Of a stretch of 64,000 bases of DNA, positions 49,050 through 63,100 are shown piece after piece (the stretch's first letter is position 1; each line of letters starts with the position of its first letter). The stretch covers positions 34,912,105 to 34,976,104 of the forward strand of contig NW_019211457.1 in the NCBI RefSeq assembly GCF_002443255.2. Reading direction: 5' to 3'. The notes beneath the pieces were generated by a model. The model made no database searches. It was not told the DNA's origin and saw only the letters and a program-made list of their open reading frames with translations. The position numbers and the translations under genes are program-made. The DNA comes from Varroa destructor. Its lineage: Eukaryota; Arthropoda; Arachnida; Mesostigmata; Varroidae.

Positions 49050-51951
49050 TCGAAGGGGCAGCGTGGCCTCCAAGATGAATACTTTCAAAATCTTAGCTCG
49101 ACCCAAAACTAGTTAAGTTAACAGCCTGTTTCGGGTTAATGGCAATGAACTTAAACCAGTTTGATTGACTATCTTTCACGAAGATTCTAGTTCATATGAG
49201 TGCGGTGGACACCTATACAATTTTGTTCTGCGCAAACGTTTACAACAGAGATATGATAGTCGAAAAAGCTTGTAGGCTTCAATTTTACAGGGTGCGATGG
49301 GTGAAGTAGTCGTTGAAACGTTTATGCGAATATCTATATAGGCGTAGACTGCTATGGTCAGAGATTCAGAGTCCTGTTCAGTCTAATGTTTGCCAGTGTC
49401 ATTCGCCTTGTACGCATTGACAAAGGAGCTACGCGGTTCGTCGAAAGCCTGCGGACCGACCGGTTCAATAAACTAGACGCAGGTGTTACAAGCTTTCACC
49501 GGTTTTCTGAGGACGGATGCAGAGATTCCTGCCCCCAGATATGCCAAACGTAAGAGTAAGCTATGTGAGCGTTTGCGACATTCAGTAACGTACACAACAC
49601 TCAAATGTAATAGTAGCTCAAGAAATAGCTAGTCATCTCAGTACTAGCTATACTATGTATATAGTTACGATAGAAAAAAACACCGCTTCCAAAAAATAAT
49701 AAATGACAAGGAAGTAGGATCCGGTAGATATATTCTTAGAAATCATCATCTTAATAAAACTCATGCTTCGAGCTAACACGTATGGACTATGAAATGTTCA
49801 CGGTCTTGTGGTAGCAGACGAAACAAACCCATTACTCGTACCGAAACGGTGTGCATATAGATAGATGTATAATTGAACGGTCCTTTGATTCCGCCTGAAA
49901 CCACAAGAGATAATTACTTAACCGACTACCAGCAACATTTCATCATTTTATTAGAGATGTATGTGGCTAAACTTCAAACACAGATGAGTTTATATATATA
50001 TATATATATCGCTTGCTTATATATATAGAATTTTTTTTATATAAATTTCTTTTTTGCTTTGTTTTGAACGTTGCGTTAGCTGGCAGTTTTCAACATTTCA
50101 GCAGGTAAACAACATCCAACGAAGTAAGCGTGACGTTCAGAAAAGATTCCCTCAAAACGCCGTCAGTTATGCAAGCGCCGGTGGAGACAGAATATTGAGA
50201 TGTACCATACGTTTGCGAAAATTCTGATATCAGTCAAGCACACAGTAAGCAAAGCGAGTGTGACACGGACCGTCTGAAGAGCAAACGACTTCCTGTGTAA
50301 ATACAATAGGTTAGTATAAGCTACCGATGGTAACACAACACAGATCGCATCAGCAACGTGCACACAATTTATTATAACGTATTGTGTTTCTGAGGCACGC
50401 TCTTGACATTTAGTATTATGTTTATTGAAATATTCCGTATCTACCAGAGAAACGATACATTCAGTAGCGTTTCACGCAACGTCGACTAATTCGGCTGTTC
50501 GTTGTCCTTTGTCCCTTCTCTGCTCCACAACTGTTTCTTCTTTTCGTTCATTAAAACTCATATTGTTTCGCAGCTCGCACCGAAATGTCGAGGCGTCGAT
50601 ACACCCGTTCATGATATGGGTTAATTGCTTGTATCTCATGCCATCGTTGTTAAAAGGCTGTTATGTCAAGAGCGATGTCCTGTTGAGGACATAGGTACGC
50701 TACATCGTAACAGCGGTGTTCTTCACGTGTATAGGTAGCAGAATTAACAAACACGAAGGCAGCGTGCGTGTTCGAAAAAGTCTCTACGATGAGGATATGA
50801 TGCACTTATAAAGCGCCTTGTCCCGAGACGAGTTCGCTGCATTTGTTCGGTATTAGCGCAGATCTGCTGCTGGGATTGTGATCGTACACTGGATAATAAC
50901 AGACCGCTGGCATACCATTCGTATGTGGAATACTCGTATATGTTGGTAGACTTCAGTTGGGGGGTTACTACATCTGACGAAAACAAACGATAGGGGGCCC
51001 ATAGAGCTGCGCTGCGAATAAATAGAATCATGGTGACATTTTTAGACCAGACGAATGAACAGACGACGGCTGGAGGTGGCGTCTATTTAGGGTCAAATTC
51101 AGTGCACGGGTTTGATTCTAACAGTGCGATGGCGTGGGGACGAGTTGGCGCTATCTGTCGGCATGCGTGTGTCCATTATTTCACTCGGCCCCCATTTTTG
51201 AAAGATTGTTTTTAATATTTGGTTGATAAGGTTTGTTTCTCAACGTCAGCTGACGAATCATAATGTAATAGTGTTATTTATAATTGGCAAAATTTTACTG
51301 AAATTATTCGAAGACTGCACTTCGTGTCGGCCTACGATTATGAAGAAATTCTTTATTTATTAGAAGCCAAAATAGGGCCTATCTATTCTTAACGAAAAGA
51401 TTATTTTTTTCTTATTAAGATCAGGTAGTTTATAAGGTGTTAACGTATTTATACGTTAACATTTGTCCTTTTAAACGGATCTTCGGGATCGTAACTTCGG
51501 CCTCACGGCCATCTTTCCGCCATATATCAGTAGTGGCCTGCAGGCGCATACAGCCACTCTCAAGAAGTATTGTCTTCAATAGCAACTTGTCTATTTTGAA
51601 TTTTGTTCATTTTCAGTTTGTCTCAAAATGGCGCTGCTGTACCATGTCGCCATACAGACACGTGCTCAAGCAGAAGCAAAATGCTAGCAATTTTTATCGG
51701 TTCTTCCAGCTTGCATGTTAACGGCATCGGAGATGAACGTGCACGTAACTACATAGATCGAAACGAACGCTCGATTAGCGCGGGTGAGTCGCAATGAGGC
51801 CGATAGACTCAGCCGTCTAATTTCATGCTAGAGTACTTAATGAGCGGAGTTTATTCGATCAGTTCGAGGCCCCTGATAGGATGCCAGCGTAACCGTATCT
51901 ATCATCTTAGGGCGCACTTGTTCTAATGGAACATTTGGGAACGTCGAACAT

Positions 51952-51979
51952 CACACACACACATATATATATATATATA
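51952..51979. repeat. Compound (AC)n(AT)n microsatellite
   Basis: A run of CA/AC dinucleotides passes directly into AT dinucleotides. A second AT run lies about 100 bases downstream. Confidence 0.95.
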
Positions 51980-52082
51980 ATCAGAAATTTATCTATTGCG
52001 GACCCGCTATGTACGTGTACATAATAATTTTCCTTAATGTAACTATATACATACAATAACGAAGGTAATATATAAATACATT

Positions 52083-52105
52083 CATATATATATATATATA
52101 TATAT
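52083..52105. repeat. (AT)n microsatellite
   Basis: This is an uninterrupted AT dinucleotide run, near the compound run at 51,952-51,979. The DNA between the two is also AT-rich. Confidence 0.95.
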
Positions 52106-55100
52106 GAGTGGCAAACGCCTAAACAGATAATCCATTCGATAATCCATCGTAGTGAATTTCGTTTGTATTTTTTTTCATCTTTCGGGTATTCTAGCTATTA
52201 CTAGGCGTCACGTTATCATGCACAGCTCTGCTAAGATAACTTTAACTTTTGATGTTTAATGAAAACTGAACTTAGCTCAAAGAGATGGGACGGCAACGCG
52301 ACTGAGCGTACGGAAAATCTAAAAGCGCCGCAGGTGGATCAGAGCGAACGTCTGAAGGCATCTGCGTTAGGCGGCATTGAAATAGCATTAAAAAAGAGGA
52401 TACGGCAGTATGCAGGGACGCATTATGCGTCTGACGATGGCAGATCAAGCCAACGAACGCTAACAGCTCACCTAGCCCGGGAATGCTTTTCCTAACCAGT
52501 CTGCCTGGCAAATCCCCTGTCGGGTTGGAAAACGCGTGTTACGTTCAAGCTTCGCCGGAAAGCATCTCCAGCAGTCGTAGCCAAGCTCAAATGCTTTTGC
52601 AAATCGTATTATCTCGTACCTTCTCAAGCCTTCTAACTCGTATCGTCCATTACTGAATGCTATTTATGGAATAAGCTTAGAGAAGGTGCTGAGTGCGCCC
52701 CACGTCGCTATAGAGGCGATATTTGTCAAACGTCAAATAAACAAAACAGATGTCCTTATGGAAATTTTCGTTTTTGCCAAAACTAAAATACAAAATGTTT
52801 AACTCATCCATTAGAAAATATGCCGGCTACTATTATTTAGTATAGGCAATTGGCTATACAAACACATCGTTGCATTTGCGCCGTACATAATAGATGAAAG
52901 TTAAGTTAACAACCAAGTCAAAATACGTTCATAATTAAAGCTAAACGTTACGTCCTTGATGTCGTTGACCTTTCTCCACAGCAGTGGAGAAGAATTACTA
53001 CGTCGCCAACTGACTGAATGCAAAGAAAGACGGCGTCTATACCTGCCAGTCTGAAATACTTCTGTTTTCTCCAGGACCGAAATGGTGAAACACTCGTAGG
53101 TGTTTCGTTCTTTCTGAGGCTCGTCAAAGGTTTGGATCGTACACTAAATCTAGCTAACGGATTGGATTGATTGCTTTGACAGGGAAAAGCCCTCTGTCAT
53201 CTATCAGAGGTCAATCTTGATCCGATCCGCAACCCAAGTGTCATTGTCGTCCTACTGAAATTTCAGATTTTCGACTCACCGAAGTTACCAGTTCAAGCAA
53301 AAAAGGTTTTTGCCACCCTGACTCTGGAGCTAGCATGGCTACTATCACTTCTCGGTAATAGCCTCTACGGTGATAAAAGCCGTGAAGCTTGGAAGGATCC
53401 AGTAGTCAGGCGTTAATATTGACCAGAGGACAACACGTACGTGTGTTTGGCGTGCAGTTATTGACAATTTTTTATATACATCTATAAATAAATATCTGCA
53501 GTTTGTCATTTATTCATATGGTATCTAGATGGAGCGAAACCTATGGATGGACGTATGTAAATATTCTGATTTCTTTTTCTTTCGATTACATCAGATTGCT
53601 CCCAAGTAGCTGTCGACCTCGATCAAGCTGATATTCGTTGTCTAACGAATCGGCGGAATGGCAACTGGTATCACTCGAAGCAACACTTCCGTATAGCGGT
53701 CCCCTCGGGAGAAAATTATGGGGAAATTCGAAAATATGCCAAGACGGATAGCGCGATTTTGTTAGTTGGCAAAATTCCGTACAACGCTTACCAAGATGTC
53801 TGTCCATAATAATTGTAGTCGTATCACTTGACTGCCCTGCAAGCCATTATTTCTTCAGACGCCAGGTTTACTGTATTGTTGGTACGTACGCCCGTATCCC
53901 AGTTATATCCATCTTAATGCGGTTTTTCAAAATCTCTTGAGCTGTTTATATTTATACAGTCTATTAGTTAATCGTTTGTCTGTTCGTTTCTATGGTCGTA
54001 GATCATCGAAGACGTACATGAAGAGACAAATAGACCCGGGGACCTGATCTTCGCGCATGGCGTAGTGATCTAACAACGTAATGAAGTTAAACTCGAGGTT
54101 ATATTTGTAGCTTTTGTTTCCGTAAATATGCTTTCGATATGAAATGGGCTATGTCTATAGCACCGAGTGGGTCGTAATAATGTGGCATAAGTGCGATCGT
54201 CTATCGTCGAGGGCGTCTCAGAGCTACAGAAACGTACGCCTTTTAACCCTAGCCGAGCATTTGGACTACATTAGTTGTAACGACGTTCATTTGCAATCGA
54301 TATTGGCTGTTAACCACCGCAAGCTATGGGACGACCGGCATAGTCGACATCATTACAAGATAGATAGTATATACATGTATGCTTTTCCACTACTAGGCCG
54401 GCGCAAGGTATCATTGTGGCACTTCGTATTCTAGTAATCCAATTACTTATGTCGGAAGTGGCAAACCTTCAAGTTAACATCAATATGAGGGGACGGCTAA
54501 AGCAACACTTGAACGCCTAATGGGGTCGATTAGCTCGTCAGCGCTTGTATTCAGTGTGACCAAGTTGACAAAAAAATGGCCGCTGAGCGGAGAAACCGCA
54601 GATCATAAAAATACCTAAATGAGTGAGCCTGGATCATGAGAGGCTCTTTTTTTGGAAGAGGTAAACGGAACGTCTTATCTAACGTGACCGCCACCCTTTA
54701 CGGGTTTAAGAGAGCTAGGACTAAAGGGACTAATTCAAGCATTTAAATGCGTAACCGCTGGCGGCTTTAGTCATCGGTCAAAAAACGCTGAAATCAGCCC
54801 CTTTTGCTTGCCACCTCTATAGAAATGAGCTGCAATGCTGTTGACGCGTATTTCGAGAGGCGTGTCGGGTGAAGAGCGGGTACCGTTGGTTACTATTGCA
54901 CAGCCAATCGCCAGATTTGTTGCGGTGGTGTTAATTCTAGTATGAAATTACTCCATCTAGTTGTTGGAGATGGCGGCGGGGGGGCGTTCGGGTCATACAA
55001 TGTGTCACCGATTGGCTCCAAACTACGATGCCACACCAACCCTCCAGCGTTCAGTGGACGCAGCTGGAAACTATGGTGAAGGGAAACTAGAAAATGGAGT

Positions 55101-55138
55101 GCTTCACTTTTATAGAGGATGCGCTGTATTTTTTTCAG

Positions 55139-55272
55139 ATTAAAATGAACGCGTCCTTTGCTGCCATGGATGGCCGATCCCTTGGGGCTCACAAATCTTT
55201 ATCAGCGGCTTCTGAGCTCCCAGCAACTCGTTTGGTAACTGAAAATCGGGTGCTCCACAGTATGGAGCATAG
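55139..55272 (+). CDS. Candidate first coding exon, unknown product
   Basis: A strong 3' splice site (GTATTTTTTTCAG ending at 55,138) is followed six bases later by an ATG at 55,145 in good context (A at -3). It then reads 42 open codons (MNASFAAMDGRSLGAH...). The frame runs to a donor-like CATAG|GTAATC at 55,272/55,273, leaving two bases of a split codon. The combination of acceptor, start, open frame and donor fits an exon holding a start codon. The product resembles nothing I know, and I did not find a convincing next exon. This is a structural guess only. Confidence 0.2.
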
Positions 55273-56943
55273 GTAATCGAACACGAGAGCTCACGCAGCG
55301 GTACGACGTCTGCGAGCGAACAAGGCCGGATACGGATATCGATTACATCATACGCTCGTATGTCCGCCGATACACCGTTCCGATAAAGTGAGTCCGGGAG
55401 TAGGCAAGGAGAGCGAAGCACACGACTTATCATCCGTCATCTAAGCCTAGGAAGAACGCATCGAAAGCGTGAAAAAGCATTGGTCATGACCAAATAAATC
55501 ATGACGGTTCAGCAAGCTTGTGTCGTAAAATGGATCGTCCCGAAACCTAGAAGGAAAATTTTACAGTTGGCTTAGTGAATAGGGGAAACCGGTTGCGCAG
55601 TGGAGCTATTTCGTCCGAGAAGTGTGGATGAATTAAATTATAATATAATTGTGAAAATACACTTCGGGGCTATATCAAGCATAAAGCAGGTTGCTGTATA
55701 GTACTTGCTCCTGTTTGTCAACAACAAGAATGAATCTGTGGGTCGCGAGGGTGACCATGCTAGCTTTGCTTCGGCCAGTGTTATCTTCATTATAGATACC
55801 ATAACAATTAGTAATGCTTGAAGCAGCCTCCATAGAGTTAGGTACAGGATGATGCTCATAAATAGATAGGTTATAATGATGTTCTTTTTGCAAGGGGTAA
55901 GTAAAACCTTAGCCTAGTGACGGCTTCGATGTGTTACTAATTCATAAAGGTAACACTTTTTTTTCCTTTTCGTTCCTTTGAAGCAGGTCCATCTGCCTTA
56001 TCTTCTGCCAGTCTTACAAATGCAGGTAGTCTTTCAAATACGACAAAAACAGCACTCGAGTAGGAAGTTGGCAAAAGTTGTTTCCGTTCATAATCACTGA
56101 TTTTATACCAGGCGATGTGAAGTCCATTGGAAACGAGATTTTTGGAGATTTATACGATTATCTCCAAACACCGCGACTTGGTCACTTTTTTCGGTTGCAT
56201 ACATTTGCGGCCCTTTGATAAAAATCGTATTGGATTGTTTCCTGGGTTGTTTTAGACACTAACTGTGAAACCCTCCCACATAGTTTTCAGCAGTAGCAGA
56301 TGATGTTGCTACTGCCGTATCCTCTTGTATATATACTCCGAAAAGGGCCTCCGAAGAGATTTATAGACAAAACCGTACCTGAACTTCCTATTTCGCAGGC
56401 CTTCCGAATGACATTACGAGCTTCAACAGCAGCGGCCGCTCGCTCTCGATATTGCTGATATTTATGCATACTTCCCAGTCGGTCTTATTCTGAAACGAAT
56501 TGTTCAAATTTAGTATATTCAATAGCTACAAGGTCCTGTTCTTTGAACACGGACCATAATATACGTACGAAAATTGTTGGATATGTATTTGTGTAGATAT
56601 TACAATAGCGCTTAATTTAATATGCCAGTGCTACTAGAGCCAAGTAAGGAGACAGATGTGACTTTCAGTGTCATACTTTGCAAGGGCTTTTACAAAACTG
56701 ACTCAGCAACCTTTCGGAAGGCAATTTTTTCGCAATTGTTTTTATGTTAGCCTAGCTATACTGATTGAGGCCCTCTTCACCAGTGAGGCCTATTGGCAGC
56801 CGGCCGGTCTGCTGATGTGCCAACGCAAGCACTGTGGTATCGTCTACAGCGACCGATATAAAACTTCGGCAACTTTTGACAAACACTTCAGTTAAAACAC
56901 TTTTCTCTCGAATCAAAAGGCTGTAGTTTTTTTTTTTCAACAG
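55273..56943. other. Intergenic or intronic sequence, no recognised gene
   Basis: No gene is recognised. A minus-strand stretch at about 56,287-56,469 contains an alanine/arginine-rich open frame (YRERAAAAVEARNVIRKAC), but it has no usable splice context. The block ends in a 12-base T-run and CAACAG, which is the acceptor of the next candidate exon. Confidence 0.5.
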
Positions 56944-57175
56944 GTGTCGGCCATTAGCGGGATCTTATCATTGAATAACGATATTAGAATTTAAAGCAAT
57001 GGCAGATAGAATAATCCATAAGCAGAAGATTATTGTTCAATTCCGGCGCTATGCCCTATTACAAGCAATCGGAAATGCTGCCGGTCTTAAAGGAGGGACG
57101 AATGTCGGGAAGGATAACCTGAATACCACTTCGACCCGACGAGAACAAGTTACCTCAGAAGCGGCCGCAGATTAG
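56944..57175 (+). CDS. Candidate 5' exon with 58-aa ORF, unknown product
   Basis: A classic 3' splice site (a run of T followed by CAACAG, ending 56,943) leads into 55 bases without an ATG. An ATG then lies at 56,999 with G at -3 and +4. The frame stays open for 58 codons (MADRIIHKQKIIVQFRRY..., ending TSEAAAD) to a TAG at 57,173-57,175. Just downstream another frame (from 57,177) is open except for one stop and looks protein-like (LAAILLDERL, EREFNGGCKDTEM). This may be a small gene, a decayed gene or chance. No family is recognised. Confidence 0.18.
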
Positions 57176-60100
57176 ATCAGGGAAGGGTAAAGGAACCGTT
57201 GATTTGGCAGCGATACTACTTGACGAGCGGCTGTGAAAACCTGTGCCCGAAAGGGAATTTAATGGGGGATGTAAGGATACTGAAATGTTTTTACCAGGGT
57301 CATTCCGCCGTGTGTCGACGGCTTTCGATGCGTTGATTATAATAGCACAGCTAGAGGGTGATGTAGTAATTATCCAAATAAAATTGCAAAGGTGAAAAAA
57401 GTTTCGCTCTTCAAAGCTTTTAATTTTAACAATAAAAAAACTTAGAAAATGCTAACGCTTTCAGTAAGCGTAACTTTCTAGATAAGAAGCAATTGATTCT
57501 AACGGGCCCATTTTCGCCGCGGCGAATAAGATACATGTTCAGATAGGGTATCTATCTATTCTACGAGTTCTAGATTTCGTATCGGCAGCAATTGGCAAGA
57601 AGAGAGTCTTCGGACATTATACTTACAGATCGCAAAGATAAGTGTCATCATTGAAAAACAAATAAATGTCTTATTTGATTGTCATCCCAATATTAATAAT
57701 GTATTGATAGTGTGCATAGTGTGATGTTCTTTCATCTAATGGCAGATGGCGTTGAACTGATGCCTTTAGTGGCAGCCCAAGAAAATCAGATTTTAGACAA
57801 GTATTTTTTGTGCCCGACTCACAGCATTAGCAAAGGACGATTAGGACAAGTTAACCAAATAATTTGTAGATGGGGTAGCCCTGTCTCAAAAAATGGGCCA
57901 CATCTAAAGTAAGCCGAAAGAACTAGATTACTATCCGACTGAAGTAGTAGCAGTGCTGATAAGCGGCATCGCACGTAGGTCCAGCTCACAAGAAAAAAAA
58001 AATAGGAACAACGTACGGTGCCGCTATATCGTAACCTATTCAACAGGAAGCGTCCCAAATACGACGAGATCGATTTAGATAAATTGCCGCGCCAAGGCAA
58101 GCCGCTTTCTCGCTCTTTTTGCAGTCGAGATGAATCGAGGCCAACGCTCTCACTGAATTTTGCGTTACTTTGAAATGAAAACTCGACCACACAGGCAAAA
58201 ACGCGACAGTCACCAACATATCGTGATGAAGCAGGCTGGTTTAATCCGATAAATGAAAACACTTAGCGAGCCAAAGGTGTTTTAACTTACTTAGACGCAA
58301 TATATTTATCTGTCTGTATAATAGTTTTTCACAAACTATAGCTGAAGTTTGCAACAGCATTTATTCCGTTGCAAATACTTATCCCCTTACTCGTTTGTAG
58401 TTATCTGACTTTTCTTCCTCCACTAGAATCTTCCAACAGCCGTTACCTTAAATCAATATTTGGAATTTTACGTCCATTTTCTGACAAAAAAAAACGAAGT
58501 GCTTACGTCAGTTTTCAAGCTATCGCATTGTTAGCAAATACCGTTCCTCTATTTCTCGGTCGCCCTTTATGCCTGTTCAGCCAAGATACATCAAATATGA
58601 TTCAAATGCCTTGTGGCAATATAGTCATTAGTATGTTTGCCTGCTTAAGTTAGGCACAAGTGATAGTCTGGGCTTAAATCCGTAGCCACGTAGTTCGCTG
58701 GGAGGAATTAGCCGTGCGGGGTAAAGCCTAACAGTTTATGCACTCGACATAATGCTCTAGACGTATCTGCTAAATCAATACAGTTACCAAGGAGAACTAC
58801 TTGCTTTTGCCTTTTTTTTTTTTGTATCCGTAGAACCTAAACTTTCTTAAATTCAGGAAACGTAAGGTGCCGTAATAGAACAATTTATTAGGTGTACATT
58901 CGAACATTTGTAAAAGCTAACTTCGACAACACCAAGAACAATTTTGTTTTTCTTATATTTCGTAAGGATTTTTTTAAGCGTCAAAACTGTATTTACTTTT
59001 TTTTTTTTGGTTCCAATCTAAATAAACCTCTCAGAGTGATTTGATTGAGCTAACCTTTAGCAGGTTGCTTCGTCTGGGAAAGATCTAAGCACAGTATGGA
59101 GCCAGATGGGTAAACGCTTATTTCGTAGGAAGTTTTACTTGGCCCAGAGCGTAATGTTGATTCGGAGAAATATGGCGTTTTTCGCGATGTTTTCCCTTTT
59201 TAGGCAATGGCTCTGCGAAAATATTTTATACATGTTTACAAGGAACTCTAGCTAAGAACTGAGATAGGTTATATTTTGGAAACATCTATTTTTCGTTGAA
59301 AAATTTCTACTGACAAGATGGTAGCCGAGTGTTTATATGAAGATCTATCGAGGGGTTCCTTACTGATACCACTCGAAAGCCCTCGTCAAGCTGAAACAAA
59401 ACGCTAGGCGTGTTCCCATATCTGAAATTGATATTTCGTCGTGAAGTTGGTCAAAAACCCTATGAAGGGTCCGTTTGTCCCAGTTGTTAGTGAGGTGCGT
59501 TTCGAGCTATTTTGAAGCGCTTTTTGAGCATATTTCTAAAAGTGTCATGAATAAAATTGTAACAACCTGTATGACAAACAACTTTTTTTTTTTTTTTTTT
59601 TATAAAATTTCCTAACAGATATTAGAAAAGAGTTACTCGAAGGTCTGAATAATTGAACAAAATCACAAAACATGTATCTGTATCTAAAATTGATATTCTC
59701 CAAGGTTAAGTGTAAATTGCAGAAACCCGCTGTTTTCTTTTCGACGTAATCATGGGTGGACATGCATCTATTATTCTTCATATATTATAGAGTAAATTCC
59801 TGTTAAATATCGATAAGAAGGTTTCAAGCAATTATCTCTGAGTCATATTCAAAGAAAACACAGAACATTAAGAAAGATGTAAACATTTATATCTCTAAAC
59901 ATCGTACAAATATCCTTGAGTTTTAGCAATATCCCAGGAATAGAATTAATGTACTAATCGTCATTCACTGTTAACTAGTTATTGACAGAAAAAATAATGA
60001 CAAAAATGAACATTTTACATGTTGGTGATGTCGGGAAGATAAAAAAAATCTGTTCTCTTCGGTGATATGCCGGGAGCAGGGTCAGCCTTTATTCAATATA

Positions 60101-63100
60101 AGTTTAGCTAGTTAATGCAAAACAATTAAATTCTCGAGCCTCGGTGATGTCCCAGGGAAAGAATCAATAGATTAGTTTCTTTCGTCGACGATAAGATTTG
60201 CCGAAGGCCGAAACGGTTCACACACACGTTTCTAACGGTCGGCACCGACCCTTTATATGCGTTGCGGAGTAAATGTATCAACACAAAAGGAGCCCTGTAA
60301 TTGTAGGACTTTATCAAAAGCCAACATTTTACAAGAGAAACAAATCTACAATTGGCTGAACTCTCTGAAAAACATAACAGAACAGGCCAATGAAGTACCA
60401 CCGCAACCGCAATAGGATAACTGTCTACCGTAGTCTATGTAAGCAAGCTTGAATCAATATATAACAGCAACAAATAAAGTGGATAGATGATACAACGAAG
60501 ACTGGCTAAAGCTCGCCCATCCATTCAGTTTCTAATTAAGATCAGACCAAGTGACAATTTTTCGTATGAAAAGAAGATTTAGAACGACACGCTGGACGGA
60601 TGTCTCAGTCGAGATATCGGCGTACTTTTGAAGCGTTCGATGTCGACCGATGACATTGATCTTTGCTTACGAACGTTTTACTACAGCTAAACATAGTGTC
60701 ACTATTTCCAAAGTCACCCGAAGCACTGACTATTATTGTTACCGTTAACTGAATTGGGTTAAATAAGTTCGTATATTAATATACATTTGGGTAGCGTTCA
60801 AGAGTCTAATAAATGCTGAGAATGTATGATAGCTTCCGTCTGGGTGTGGGTTTACAGCGTTATAGTGACCAGTTGCCCTGTGGTCAGGCCCAAATGGCTA
60901 CGATTACAACGAAGGAAAATTCGACGTCCTATTATTATTATTATTATAGGCATTGTTTAGCCTTGAGACACTGGCTAACTACGAAGCAGTGCTGTTATAC
61001 GAATAGCGAAACCGAGCTACATACAGCTAATTAGTTCAGTTTCAGCGATGATTCGTGTGAAGATTCAAAGAAAAGCTTCTTCGAAGAAGAGCGTTTCGTG
61101 ACAATCGGTACGGAACGACTGGGTAAGCTCTGATCGTCTATTTATACAGTAGAACCGCCGGAGTTGCTAACGGTAGTGAAAGACGACGGAGCAATGAATC
61201 GATACGTAGTATTTTTTTTTTTTTTTCGAGATTCAAGGATGTTGTCGGTTACTTTGGAAGTTAGTCCTTCGTTCGTTAAATATCAGGCACATCGTTTTGT
61301 TAGCCTAGTTACGAATTTTGCATTTTCTGTACTGTCTGCTGACTATAGAATGAGACATTGCTGCCTTTGATTAAAACGACAATCTACTGAATGCAACTTC
61401 GTTGCAATTTTAAGCTAAATCAAATAGAGTACAAGCTTCACATTGCATAAATAATGACCCGGTCCTCTTGAAATTGTGTCAGATGGCTGGCTTCAAAACG
61501 AAATGAATTTTCTGCGTTCGGTTTCAAACCTGGTGCGCCTCACAAAATAACCTTTCCCTTCCCCTTCCTTCTATATCCTTCCGTCAGGTTGTCACTGCAC
61601 CATTACGGGCACATAAAGTAGGTCGTATACAAAGTTACAACTGTGAAAGCATCGCGACTCGACTGAATTTACCTCAGAAGTTACATACCAGTAATTTACA
61701 ATTATCGAGAGGGAACTTAGCAGAACCGATATCAAATACAGACAAAACAGCACGGAATAAACCGTTGAAGCGGTACAGTATCTTGTCTATTCTAACCGTT
61801 GCTGTGACAGACTGCAACGAAAGGATCTACATTTTGTATGAAGTTGTTTTTTCAGTTTAATCGCAAATGCACTAAAGGCGTTTCTAGGTATTGTATACAT
61901 CGCAACGCATCATCCGTAGCCAATATCCGATAAGTGTCCGCTGTAAACCTGCTAGACTTTCAATGAAAGTGTTTTAATACAGGTTTGTTTATCTTGTATC
62001 GATTAACTAAAATTCATCTATTTCTCGGGTGCCGCTTGAGTTTCACCCCGCGCAATAAGCGCATATTTACAATCCAACTCAACCGAGCGTTCGATAACAT
62101 CGACAGCGAACTTCCAAAAAGGCCCCACATCTTACTATTTTGTAGCAAGAAAGAATTTATTCTCAAGCAGATGCTTTATTCCTGTTTCTGCCCGTTCTCC
62201 ACATCAATATCGCTAACGAACTGGCGACCAGGCTTGCTTGCCTGCCTGAACCTAAAAGGGCAATTGAACTTAAAAGGCTAGCGATCTCAAACGCGACCGT
62301 ATAAAATGTTAATACTCCATTCCTCATCCCTCCTTCTTGCCGCTGCAGTCATCGCCACCTCCGCCACGGCCGTCCTTATCTGTTGACGTAGGCGGCCACG
62401 CTGCGTGGTCGCTTCTCGATTTGTCGCTCCGAGTCTTAAAAGTTTTCCACAAGAAGCACACGGCAGAAGCGGTTTGGGTCTAGAGTATAATGCATGCAAA
62501 CTCTCGAGACTGGATAAGTGAATATCTGGCTACTCGGCGAAAATGCGAAGGCATTACCAAACCGGTGGAATGGGGCAGTAGTGACAGTGGGCGGGGACAC
62601 GGAGTAGTGGGCTGAGATGGGACATTAAGGGAGCGCCTTGCAAGAATAGAGGCGGCGCTTTTCCCGAGTGAATAACGCTGTCAGGCCGCTGACACGGGAA
62701 ACATCTGCAGTCCGCCAATACTGAAGATAGATTAAGCAGTAAAGAAGTCGTTCCTCTGCACACGAATGCTATTCATATGTATCTGTATCTGGTATCGTAA
62801 ATGACGCGTTCGCTAGATTGTTGATACGGTGACAGCTTGAACGCTCGTGAACTACCAGCCGTACTGAGATATCAGCGTCCAGTGCTATTGGGTTCAGAGT
62901 GGGCGATTCGTTTCAAAAACATTGTTTCCAAACGAATCGACGTTAAGGCTATAGCTAGACAATTCGGTGATGTTAATAGTATGCAGCAGCAGTAAATAAC
63001 GGTGAAGATTATTAGTTATAGGGGATATGATATGACGTTTCCTGTTTGTCATCTTTTTGCTACAGAATTTTGTTAGTTTATTCGAACGTTGAAGGAAAAT

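Larger units (their letters stand above)
49050..55138. other. Intergenic or intronic sequence, no recognised gene
   Basis: No gene or transposase is recognised. It contains TA microsatellites (about 49,990-50,009) and the AC/AT and AT runs listed separately. Around 54.9-55.4 kb the sequence is less AT-rich, with overlapping frames on both strands. Confidence 0.5.

Noticed and set aside
57442..57457. The word TGCTAACGCTTTCAG is shared with the right mariner relic (about 18,289), suggesting a fourth mariner copy.
   Set aside because: The match is 15 bases with no convincing extension. Several matches of this length are expected by chance within 64 kb.
57819..58262. Longest open frame of the window, 147 codons on the minus strand.
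   Set aside because: It opens with GTG and has no ATG until near its end. It shows no recognisable motif, and open runs of this length are expected by chance here.
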